Shown here in pieces: positions 10,543-20,400 of a DNA stretch of 64,000 nt. Position 1 is the stretch's first letter. Every line of letters begins with the position of its first letter. The translations under genes and the position numbers were made by a program. The notes below the pieces were generated by a model. The model worked only from the letters and a program-made list of their open reading frames with translations, did no database searches and was not told the DNA's origin. This stretch comes from Diphasiastrum complanatum (taxonomy: Eukaryota; Streptophyta; Lycopodiopsida; Lycopodiales; Lycopodiaceae). The DNA is taken from contig CM055100.1 in NCBI GenBank assembly GCA_029204225.1, forward strand, positions 32,765,645 through 32,829,644. Reading direction: 5' to 3'.

Positions 10543-11343
10543 TTCTTCTTCTAACATAGGAATGTAGTAAACAAAATGCGGAACTTCTGGACATTCTAAG
10601 AAAGACTGCACAATGCAATGTCGCATTTTTCGCAAAAAGTGTGGCTTTTCTGGAAGTGCCTAAATGGCCCAAAAACAGCTTGCATAAGTGTGGCTAAATA
10701 CTTAGTTGCTCAGGAAGGTAAAAAGAAGCGACAGTGTCGGGTGTCAAATTTTTCCACAGGCGAAAAACTTGAGTAAAAATGCAAACTGTAGCGACAATCA
10801 GTTCAAATATGCAGACTGTTGAAAAACAGTTCATTTTTCTGCAGGTTTCATTTGAGAGAGTAAAAAATCAAAGAAGGAAGAAGAGGTGTTGGAATGAGTA
10901 GGAGTTAGATTAAATTCCAACACTCCCCCTTAAGCTAATTGCTACAAATCTGAACTGCAATTGAGATTTATCATATATACTAAAATAGAATGTTTATCTC
11001 TAGACAATGGCTTTGTCAAAATATCAGCCAACATACTGTCTGTATGACAATAACTTAGTACAACATCTTTATTCTGAACTTTCTCTCTAAGAAAATGGAA
11101 TTGAACGTCTATATGCTTAGTTCTATTATGAGTTCGTGGATTCAGAGATAGAGCTATGCAGCACTGATTGTCGCACTGGAGTATTGTTGGACCGATCTGT
11201 GGGAATTGCAGATCCTGTAGCAGCCTCCTTAGCCAAATTATTTTCTTCACTGTTGATGTAGTTGCAACATATTTGGATTCTGTAGAGGACAACAAAATGC
11301 ATTTCTGTTTTTTGTTGTTCCATGAAATAGGTGTTAGTATCAA
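10543..11343 (-). mobile_element. 3' end of a copia element (RNase H, polypurine tract, partial LTR)
   Basis: The minus strand reads RNase H (10942-11343), a polypurine tract TAAGGGGGAG (10923-10932), then an LTR start TGTTGGAAT at 10922. The LTR runs left to 10543, where GC-rich repeat copy 3 cuts it. TGTTGGAAT recurs inverted only 27 bases into the LTR (10887-10895), giving a short hairpin. Upstream pol is missing beyond 11343. Confidence 0.75.
10942..11343 (-). pseudogene. Copia RNase H fragment
   Basis: The translation shows the copia RNase H hallmarks PISWNNKKQ, LSSTESKYVATTS, IIWLRRLLQDL, CDNQCCIALSLNP, HNRTKHIDVQFHFLREKV and ADILTKPLSRDKH. The N-terminal part of the domain, with the first catalytic Asp, is missing. 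It is the same subfamily as the RNase H at 35594-36073 of element E. Confidence 0.85.
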
Positions 11344-13369
11344 ATTTCATTTCTCGATATGGTGCTGCTTCTTTCGAAAGCTCTCTATAGTTGTTGTATT
11401 GTTTTTGCTCTAGTTTTTTCTTCCAGTTATTGAATAATATATTGTGTAAATTGGATGTGCAAACTAAAGTTGCTATTTGAAAATGGGTGAAATGCATGTC
11501 TCTGACTCTTCTTTTTTCAAACTTGTTGCCATCATCTTCTCCATGGAGATTGAGGAAGATTAAGAAAAACTGAATGATCGACTTCCATTTTAGTCTAATG
11601 ATTTCTATGTGTAAGAGGTAAGCTCCAAGTCTAACTGATTATACCACAAAATTTGTATTTGTTCTATTGGCACCAATATCTATATTTGTAATCACCTTGC
11701 CCAAAAATGCTGCTCCAGCGATTATGAGAATATTGTCTCACTCTGTAGGGTGATATGAAAGGATGAGCAAGCATGCATTCCTGAGCTCGTAAAAATCGAT
11801 TTTTAAACGTTACAAAAAACTATTTACACCAATTATAGTTTGTTTTATTAATCTCAACAATTACATTACAACTTTTTTTTTTGCTAATTTTAACAATTAC
11901 GTAGCTTGTATTTGTGAATTTTTCACGAGTAATGGTGCACTCTACGAGGACCATTATGAAAGCCACTAGAAAAAAAAAACCCAAGTAACTATTTTTCTCT
12001 AGAGCATGAGTAGCACAATACTGAGAGCATTTGGTATTTAAGCCTTGCCAAAAATGACAACTCTGAAAAAGACTCTTGAATCCTCAACAACTCTAAAAAG
12101 TACTGACCTTTTATAATTTGTGCAAGGTAAGAATGTGGTGCTATTTATTTGGCCTTGTGAAAAAATTGACAAATTGTGAAAGCTATCAAAATGAAGTGAT
12201 GTAGTGATTTTCATAAAATTCAAATTGATATGCTTATTCCACATCTAGCTTGTGAAAATAACAAAAACAGTTATTTTGGATTGCAAATATTTTTGGAGTC
12301 AACAACCAGCCAAAAATGCTACAAGTCCACTTTATGTGCACCACTACAACTAATATTGTTTTTGAAATGTATGAGTAAAAAATGTTGTAGATAGATCTGA
12401 AAGACAAGAAAAAATAATTTCTCAAAAATTAATCCAATTTGATGATTGAAGTTCAAAAATCTAAGTTGTATTGGCTTTTAATTTGAAGTACACAATAACT
12501 AATAATTTTGAAATGCCAATCTTTCATGTTTTAAAAAGTCTTGTCTTGGGTTTCTTTGCAACCATCATCCTCAGCTCATCTTCAACAATTGAAATCAGAC
12601 TTGGAAGGTTTTGTTTCAATATTAAATTTTACTTTAGAAGAAGATATGTTGGTTGACTCCAAACAATAAGACAAGTCTTCAAGTTCAACAATAGAAAAGA
12701 GAGTGTCAGGTATTAATTAGAGAGACATTGGTAAAAAAATTTCTAAAAATGCATATTTGAAAAAAAAGGTACATATGTTTTTGGTACTTTTTCAAATTGT
12801 TTGAATTTTGCCTCTTCAAAAATCATGTTGTTTGCCCTCATGTATTAATTGCACAATCGTCATCCTCAACTTGTCACCAGCACAATAATGTCGATATACA
12901 AGATTTTTTGTCAACATAAGATCTTGATTCAGATGAAGATTTGTCAGTTGACTTCAATGACAAAGGCGGGTCTTCACCTTCGTCAATTAAAAAATAGAGT
13001 GTTTAAAAAATGTCAAGTTTTGAATTGAGAGGCATTAGTGAAAATTTATTAAAAAATATACCTTGAAAAAATATTATGTAAACATATGTTGAGGCCTTTT
13101 GTATTTTATATGAGATTTGGATTCTCAAAAATCATCCGTTGTTTTGAAATCTTGTTTCATTTTTTATTAGGGTGATTTTAAGAAGTTTGTAAAAAAAAAT
13201 TGTAATGATCTATTGTAAAAAGTACTTTTTTGTACTTTCTTTTTCGATATAATTTGGAGATTAGCCAAAACAAACCATGATTTTGGCCTAAAACTAGGAC
13301 CACTAAAAAATACCAAAAAAGGTTACTCTTTTTTAGGTCAAAGTCCCAAAACAAATGTCATTGTGTTTT
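11344..13369. other. AT-rich stretch without recognisable genes
   Basis: No frame longer than about 70 codons shows protein character. The sequence is AT-rich with many homopolymer runs. No transposon domain, RNA gene or microsatellite was recognised. Confidence 0.6.
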
Positions 13370-13462
13370 AGGCATTAGGGACTAGGCTGCAGCTTTAGGT
13401 TTTAGGCTTAGGTTGTAGCTTTAGGTTTTAGATTTAGGTTTTAGGCATTAGGGTTAGGCTTT
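13370..13462. repeat. Degenerate TTTAGG-type (telomere-like) tract
   Basis: About ten imperfect copies of (T)TTAGG(T) lie in succession, including TTTAGGTTTTAGGCTTAGG and CATTAGGGTTAGG. The plant telomere unit is TTTAGGG; here most units lack the third G, so this is at best an interstitial degenerate relic. Confidence 0.45.
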
Positions 13463-13518
13463 ATAAATTGTGAGCAATTACCAAAGAGAAAGAAAAAGGT
13501 TAGTAGACAAAACTATGT

Positions 13519-14010
13519 GTGGCTCTACATTTAGCTGAACTTGAAACTGGATCTGATGGCATGGTTGAATATACGTCCAGAACATGTAGTTTGAGTGAAA
13601 CTGATAGAGAATACTTCTATGTGCTAGGGGATTGGGGTCGTGTTGTACTTGAGGATAGAGATAGCCCTACAATTGCTCCCCGATACTCATCAACAAATGC
13701 CCTCCAAGAAGAAAAGCTTTGTCCAGCATCAGATGTAGAGAACTTGGTCTATATGCTATATCGCTTGTGTGGGGGGACAATGCCTGAGTTTGAAAGCATG
13801 GAAGAGGCTCTGCAATGGTGAGAGAGGGCTGGTCCAAGAGATTGATACATCAATAGCTCGGTGAGGTGTCTACCATTCTCAAAGCTCATGTAGATTATGT
13901 GGATAGTCTCATTGGTACTCCTTATCATGTTGACTATGATATATGGCTAAGAAGGCTTACAAAGACACTCCACATCAATGATAGGGGCAATAAGGGTGTA
14001 AGGAGTGTGT
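13519..14010 (+). pseudogene. Broken host-like gene fragment, possibly protein-kinase-like
   Basis: The frame at 13519-13821 (100 codons) contains VLGDWGRVVLEDRDS, a DVENLVYMLYRLCGG segment and ESMEEALQW, then a TGA. After a frame change, an open stretch from about 13860 to 14010 reads VSTILKAHVDYVDSLIGTP and YDIWLRRLTKTLHINDRG before a stop. The DVENLVYML segment resembles the C-lobe helix of protein kinases (Asp-Val-x-Ser-Leu-x), but no catalytic loop or glycine loop is present. It looks like the C-terminal part of a gene or its processed copy. The family is uncertain. Confidence 0.4.
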
Positions 14011-14917
14011 GAGAGCTTCACTATTTAGCAACTTTCATGATTCATGGTGTTCTAATTGAGCAATGCAAAAAAAAAAAAAAACAAATACTTACAACTGTGA
14101 TCTCTATCTTTGAGCCTATCAAAAATCAGCACAATAACCTCTTTTGAGCTGTTTTGTTGGTTTGCAAGGAGTGTGTGAGCATACTCATATTTTATGATGA
14201 AGAACCAAAGCTTTGTAGAGAGCTAAATCAAGCAAAAAAGCAGTAATACACTTTTTCTCACCTTTCTCTAAAGCGTGTTTGGATCAAATCGGATTGGAAC
14301 TGAATTTTCAGGTCTGAAAAGTGGTAGTATGGAATTCGAGAATTTTGCATGTGTGAAAATAAAAAAATTTCAGTCCCTTCTATCTCCTTGCTTATAGATC
14401 CAAAGATAGTGGTCTTATAGCTTGATGGAAAGCTTATGATGTGTACTTTCCATAGAAATTGAAAGCAAATCAATCTGATGTGTCTATCAAGAGTTATAAG
14501 CTCTTGAAGAGGATAGGGAGAGGTCCAAAATCCAAGTGACCACATTTTGATTTGATTCAACCTTGCTTTGTTATGAGTCCATTGTTTTGAACATCCTACA
14601 CAAAAAATTGAAGATCAATGTAAGTTTGATGTTGACTCTTCTGTATATCAATAGTGTTTTCTTTCGAAGCATTTCACATGTGCCAAAAGTAGGATTCATA
14701 TTTGTCAAAATGCCTCAATCCACTTTGTGTGTCTGATCTAGATAATCTTGTTTTGTGAAATATTTGATATCCATCTCAAATACAGTTGCAAGTTTTTTCA
14801 CATAGGAAGGTAAGCACATTCTTGAAAATACCTATAGTAAAAGAGAGCAGCAACATTAAGTCTGATTGGAACAAGCTCAAACATATTGTTGTCCAATAAT
14901 TAAGAAGTCTTCATCTA
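14011..14917. other. Non-coding stretch upstream of a copia fragment
   Basis: The sequence is AT-rich with no convincing frame. A copia leader may occupy the right end, but no primer binding site is recognisable before the gag ATG at 14918. Confidence 0.45.
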
Positions 14918-15792
14918 ATGACACCTCTGGGAGGATATCTTTTAGAAGCAAATGAAAGACTAAATACTTCTAATTACTCAATTTGGAAGTTCATAATGGA
15001 GTCTATTTTGATACTCCAGGATGTTATGGACATTGTGCTTGGTGTTGAGGAGGAGCCTCAAGCACAGCCTGAAATACCTAAGTATAGGAAGAGAGCTAGA
15101 ATGGCTCTACATTTCATTAAGATGAATGTATCTAATGAAATTTTGAGAGAGATAGGATCTTGCACCTCAGCAAAGATGCTTGGGATGCACTTAAGTCCAT
15201 CTGTGAAGCAAAAAATACTTCTAGAATACTCACTCTTAGAAATCAAATTTTTCAAAGTTTTCAAAGAAGTGAGGAGAGTGCATCAAACTATGTTGTGAGA
15301 GTAAAAGATCTTCATAGAGAGCTTTCCTGTGGTGGTGTTACTATTAACCAAGATGAGCTAGTACAAGTCATTCTAAATGGCTTGAAAGATGATATTCTTC
15401 CTCATGAGACCACCCAGATTATTTCACTTTCACATGAAGGCATGGGTGGGGGTCATTTTGCATCTGACATTACAATCCTTTGCCATTAAGAAGGAGTTGC
15501 CTAATTTAGAAACTCTCCAAGGAATTCTCATTTCTGAAGAAGCTAGGCAAAGCTATAAACTTCCAAGGATGAACAAACTCGAGTATGGTGGAAGTGACAA
15601 AGTCCTCTTTGTCAAGGACAAGCATAAAGGAAGGAGCAAGAACCAGTTTTCTCAAGCATCCAACAAAGACAAAGCCAAAGATCGAGACAAAGATGGTGAA
15701 GAGGATGATTCATCTCATTTTAAAAAAAACCAACTCAAGCAAGCAAATCTCTTCAAAGAAATTTTGTTGCAAGTGATGGAGAAGGATCACTC

Positions 15793-16206
15793 ATGGTGTC
15801 CAGTTTTTCTTCATCACCTTTCAAGAAAGATGGAGCTTGGTACATAGAAAGTGGAGCTTCTTCACATATGTGCTGTTCAAAGGAGTCTTTTGACTCAATC
15901 TTACCTTACAAAGGACTTAAGAAATCTATTTACACTGCAAATGATCATGAGTGCTCTATAGAAGGAATTGGCAACATTCCATTGAAACTTGTTTCTTCAA
16001 AAGTTCTTGCACTTTCTAATGTTTTTTTCATTCCTAAACTTACAGAGAACTTGATTAGTGTGGGCAAGTTGCTTGATAGTGGTTGTGATGTAAAGTTCAA
16101 TTCCAGTACTTGCTTTATCAAGAAAAATGATGAGGTCCTAGCTGATGGATCTAGATATGGTGAAATTTTCAAGTTGAATTCTTATGAGAATGCAAAACTT
16201 TTGTGA
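15793..16206 (+). pseudogene. Copia protease and pre-integrase region of fragment D
   Basis: The frame contains WYIESGASSHM, IYTANDHECSIEGIGNI, LSNVFFIPKLTENLISVG, LLDSGCDVKF and GEIFKLN, the standard copia retropepsin-to-pre-integrase order. The catalytic Asp of the D-S-G motif is replaced by Glu (GAA near 15847), so the protease would be expected to be inactive. A frameshift near 16190 leads to the next frame. Confidence 0.8.
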
Positions 16207-16537
16207 AGTTGCTTTTTTATCTAAGGAGGAGTTCTGGCATAGAAGGTTGGGGCATCCTAACCTAAAGTCTAGGTCTTCCATGGTCAAGAAAGAGAAGGCT
16301 ATTGGCCTTCCAAAATCACTTTCCAAAGATTTCAAGGCTTGTGAGGCTTGTGCTATTGCAAAATCACATAGAAAGCCATATCAAAAGTCTTTTATCAAGG
16401 CTACTCATCCTTTGGAGCTTATACACTCGGATGTTCATTTTTCTTCTTCTAAAAGTATTGGTGGTGCAACATGTTTTGTTACCTTTATTGATGACTTTAC
16501 AAGATATACTTGGTTGCATCTACTTTACAATAAGTGA
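16184..16537 (+). pseudogene. Copia pre-integrase zinc finger and integrase start of fragment D
   Basis: The frame shows the zinc-binding pattern (WHRRLGHPN, CEACAIAKSH) and the first half of the integrase core (IHSDVHFSSS, VTFIDDFTRYTWLHLLYNK). It ends in a stop at 16535-16537, before the DNGGEY block. Confidence 0.8.
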
Positions 16538-17215
16538 CAACAATGTCAGAATTTAATGCTAAGGTCAATGGCTAATATCTGGGAAGTTTGAATAAAGGCT
16601 AAGCTGCATTTACCCACAACTAACTAGCCAGTTCTAGAAAATTGTAGATCTATTTATAATTTCACAACACTGACCAACCGTGATGAACAAAAATAAAGAA
16701 ATCGCAGTGGATTTGAAGCAGCAGTCTCAATTGCAGCTACACCAAATATTTCAACATTTAGACGAGTCTTCTGCAGAACTTTTCAAGCATTAGTGTAAGT
16801 AAATGATCAAAGGTATGTACGGTAATGCTCCGGCAGATTGCTGACGGAATATTACAAAGTAGAACAAGTTCTCCATTTAATCCTCAATCCTTAGCTGCAA
16901 AACTGTTCAAGACCCTCTCAATCCCTACTTTACAAAACTGGATAACACAAATTTGCAGCCAAGACATGAGTTGAAAGAACTTTGGATTAGTATAAAAGTA
17001 CAGCCTGCCATAATAGCAGCTCTTCTTCCTCTTTCTGCGAAGTTGCGAAGATCATTTCTATGCCCGCGATTGAGGACGCAATTCTAAACGGTGTAACCAA
17101 GCTTGAGATGTTTATCATGTCAGGCTTATCATCAGTTGCCAACATGTGAATCCATGTAAGCAGATTTGAATGTCTAGATCAGAGCACTAACATTCTCAAG
17201 ACCACAATATAATCG
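16538..17215. other. 3' flank of ALA1
   Basis: This stretch lies between copia fragment D and the ALA1 stop codon and should contain the ALA1 3' UTR. No clear AATAAA signal on the minus strand and no other gene was recognised. Confidence 0.5.
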
Positions 17216-17456
17216 TCAAACACCCAAAACAGGTGCTTCAAAACTGACGGGGTCAGGAACAATTGAAAGTTCCACAGGTGAGTGAGTATTTCTTCCAAGC
17301 CTTCCCCTAAGTTCGGCTTCTCTTGCGAGTTCAACATCAGATGGCCAAAAGCGATGCCATAAAACTTTTACACAAAACCGAGGCAGTAAAGCTAGAATTA
17401 TTACTAGCATAATATCCAGCCAGTAGACTGTCGTTCCAATCATATGATAGATAACC
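17216..17456 (-). CDS. ALA1: ALA1 exon 7 (residues 1141-1220, stop)
   Basis: The exon encodes the last membrane helix ([20 protein letters not shown]), the P4 motif [18 protein letters not shown] and a short cytosolic tail ending [10 protein letters not shown]. The acceptor is TCTAG|GGTT and the stop TGA is at 17218-17216. Confidence 0.9.
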
Positions 17457-20400
17457 CTAGACAGCAGAAATACGAACATTGGATGAGCCATATGTAACTG
17501 TGTCAGAGAGATTCAGATAAAAGAACAGTGCCATCAATACAACAAGTCAAAAATAATAAAGAAAAAAAGGAAATAAACTCAAGGTTAGTGAAACTGCCAA
17601 AGTCAACAGATCAGCTTCCTTATCTTTGAAGTCCTATGACCTCAAGAAGCCAGCTTGTCTCGAGCACGATTATCTACACTTGTGCATGCCTGTAATCTTT
17701 GTCAAAAACAACTATCTGTGCATAAAACAAATAAGTAATCCAAGAGTAGTGTTCCAGGACAAGTCACAACAGTTCAACCACTTCCATTCCAGTACCATTT
17801 CTCCACATAATATTTTTGCGTACAAAGGGGCACTCACCAGTAATGAGAAATAAAACTGTCTTCTGGGAATGAATCCATGAGGAAAAAGCATGCATAAGTG
17901 ACCAGAATTGATCCCCATATTGCAACGTGCGTAATCCATGTCCACTGATATATATCTAAAGCCAGATGCAAGTTCACCAAGATTACGACCAAGGCAATCC
18001 ATAAGCTTCCAATGCTCCAGATGTCAATAGTAGTTGCATCATACGTGAAATATGGCACATAAAAAAGAACTAGACTTTGCCATAAGGTGTCAAGCATAGT
18101 AGCCCAAAAGAGCACTGAATTATAGCTCTCGCCTCGCTGCCCAATGCCATATAGAGGAGGATAATTTAGCAGTGTAGTATGGCTTATATCTTTATCTAGA
18201 ATACCAACAGCAATTGTTGGAAGAGAGGTATACAAGAGAGAATAAAAGACAAGGTTCCAATCAAAAATTGCTGTTGATGGTGAGAATGCTGTATGAAGGA
18301 TGTACCTGCCAGTAGAGATAAGGTTAAGATGCTATACATGTTGATTGATGAATCATATCATATAAAATCTGTAGTGTGACTCAGGCAGCAATTGGCATGT
18401 GAATGCAAACATTTACTAGCAACCATAACCGAAGTTTTGCAAAGAGTAACTGATTGAATTTCTCATGTTTCAGGTATTCAGATGAGAAATTGGCCTGCAT
18501 TCGCCATTTTGGAAAAACTTGAACTCACCTACGCTTCTTCAAATAGCAGAATAGCATTGCTAACATATCAAGAATGGCAAACATCTCTGAGGTTTCAAAA
18601 ATCTGCCTAAAGCCAGGACTTGAAACTTAATGAAAGGAGAACATGCTCTATAGTGAACTTTCAAACTTTAGGAAAAAAAACATTGTCTGCCCAAAAGCCC
18701 GGTCCATCTGCAACCTGCAGCAAGCATCCTTAACTTAAGTCAAGCTGACTCAGCTGGAGTGAATCTCATGATAACTAGCCTTAGAGCATCTCCTAATCAA
18801 AGAAGATTACAGTCTAATTTTCATCCCAATCCAGTTTGATTCTGTTGCATATCTCACTGAAAGTTCATGCCCTAAGCCACTGCCATGAAGTTTGAAGATG
18901 TTGTGGACCTTGTTTGTGACTGGGCAGGACACAATTTGTTATGGACTTTGGGAATGGAGAGTGCACTTGCTAGCTGCATAAAAAACTTGGACACTTAAAA
19001 AAACGGCATAGAGCAAGCAAATTATTGGGCGAATGCCATAAAGTGCACCAATGTTCAGATACAAAAACCTTGCTCAGCTGGACAATACTGTGTTTGTAAG
19101 ACAATGAATTCATCTCTCAGTGAAACACAGGCTAATTTATGATAAATGGAAAACCCTGGCATTCAAAAAATGCTTGGATTTCTGATTAAACTATTGAATA
19201 TAATCATGAAAGTTAGGAGAATCTGAAAGACAATCTTCCATATATTCGAAAATAGATACAAAAGGTCACCTCCAACATTCAATCTGCGATTGATTAGTGA
19301 AATTTATCTACCTTGTTGGAATGCCACGAGGTCAAATTTAACCAATACAGAAGCTGACAAGAGAGTTACATCTCTTGATCTTTGTAACTGTGACAATTAG
19401 ATATCACTTACATTAAAAGACATGCACAAATTTACTTGTGATGTCTACTTCAACTTCGATCCAAATCGGATTTGCATTCGAACAATGTTATTGAGAAGGG
19501 GCCGACAATTTTGAAACACCACAAAAAACTCATATTGTTCCTTACAAACTCATAAACCCTTGAACTACGCATTGAAAAGTAATTTCAAAGTAAAACCAAC
19601 ATTAAACACACAGATAGAGTTGAGCTGTGTAAAGACAAATTCAAAGCAAAACCCCAAATACTCCTAAAGACAAAGAATATAATAATTTTTTGAGCTTTTT
19701 TGAAAAAAAATAAAATTTTTGCTTGGTGGCCCTTTCTTTTTCCTCACCCACAAGCCACAAATCAAGCTTTATTTGTTTCCTTTTCATATCTCTCTATGTG
19801 GCAAGTATCTCTCCTCACATTTTGGCAAGTCTCTCTCATAACTCCAGTGCCTCGCACCATCCTATCATATGGTTGGACCGACGATATAAGGAGGTGCCAT
19901 ATTTTGAATATATTGGTGTCTTCTTGCATGGGTACCATGTTTTTGAAGTCCATTGATGCGTCGGAGGCAGGCTTGGCATTGGATGGCAAGAGATTGTTTG
20001 AGTACATCTCTCAGAAGTCGGAAAAGAAAATGTTATCCAAGTATGCACTTTAGTCTACAATGCACATTCAACATTGAAGTTACATTGAACATTGCAATTT
20101 GCATTTGCCATTTACAGTTTTTTATGAATCAACGTTCGTTGTGACTTGTTTGGACTTTGCGGAATGCTCAATGTTCATGAGTTACGATTCAGCCTTTATC
20201 AGAATTCCAATGTACAGGCTGTCATGGACGACGCATCCAATTGTGTTGCTATGGGGAAGCTTGTGAATGAGAAGTACCCTTGGATTTTTTGGACTCCATG
20301 TGTTGCACACTGCCTTGACCTCCTAGTTAAAGATATTGCAAGATTACCTTGGGTCAGGGAGGTTGTAGACATGGCACGATTCTTGGTGAGATTTTTCACC

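Larger units (their letters stand above)
14918..16537 (+). mobile_element. Copia fragment D: gag, protease, start of integrase
   Basis: Gag starts at the ATG at 14918 (MTPLGGYLLEANERLN) and shows YSIWKFIMES and MALHFIKMNV, then after a frameshift near 15170 KDAWDALKSICEAKNTSRIL and VQVILNGLKDD. About 75 bp of sequence resembling a gypsy integrase interrupts gag at 15397-15472, after which gag resumes at QSFAIKKELPNLE. A lysine-rich stretch follows without a visible zinc knuckle. The protease frame and an integrase start follow. The copy ends at about 16537, within the integrase core. Confidence 0.8.

Noticed and set aside
19762-20048. Minus-strand frames opposite the hAT fragment
   Set aside because: They are shadows of the transposase reading on the plus strand.
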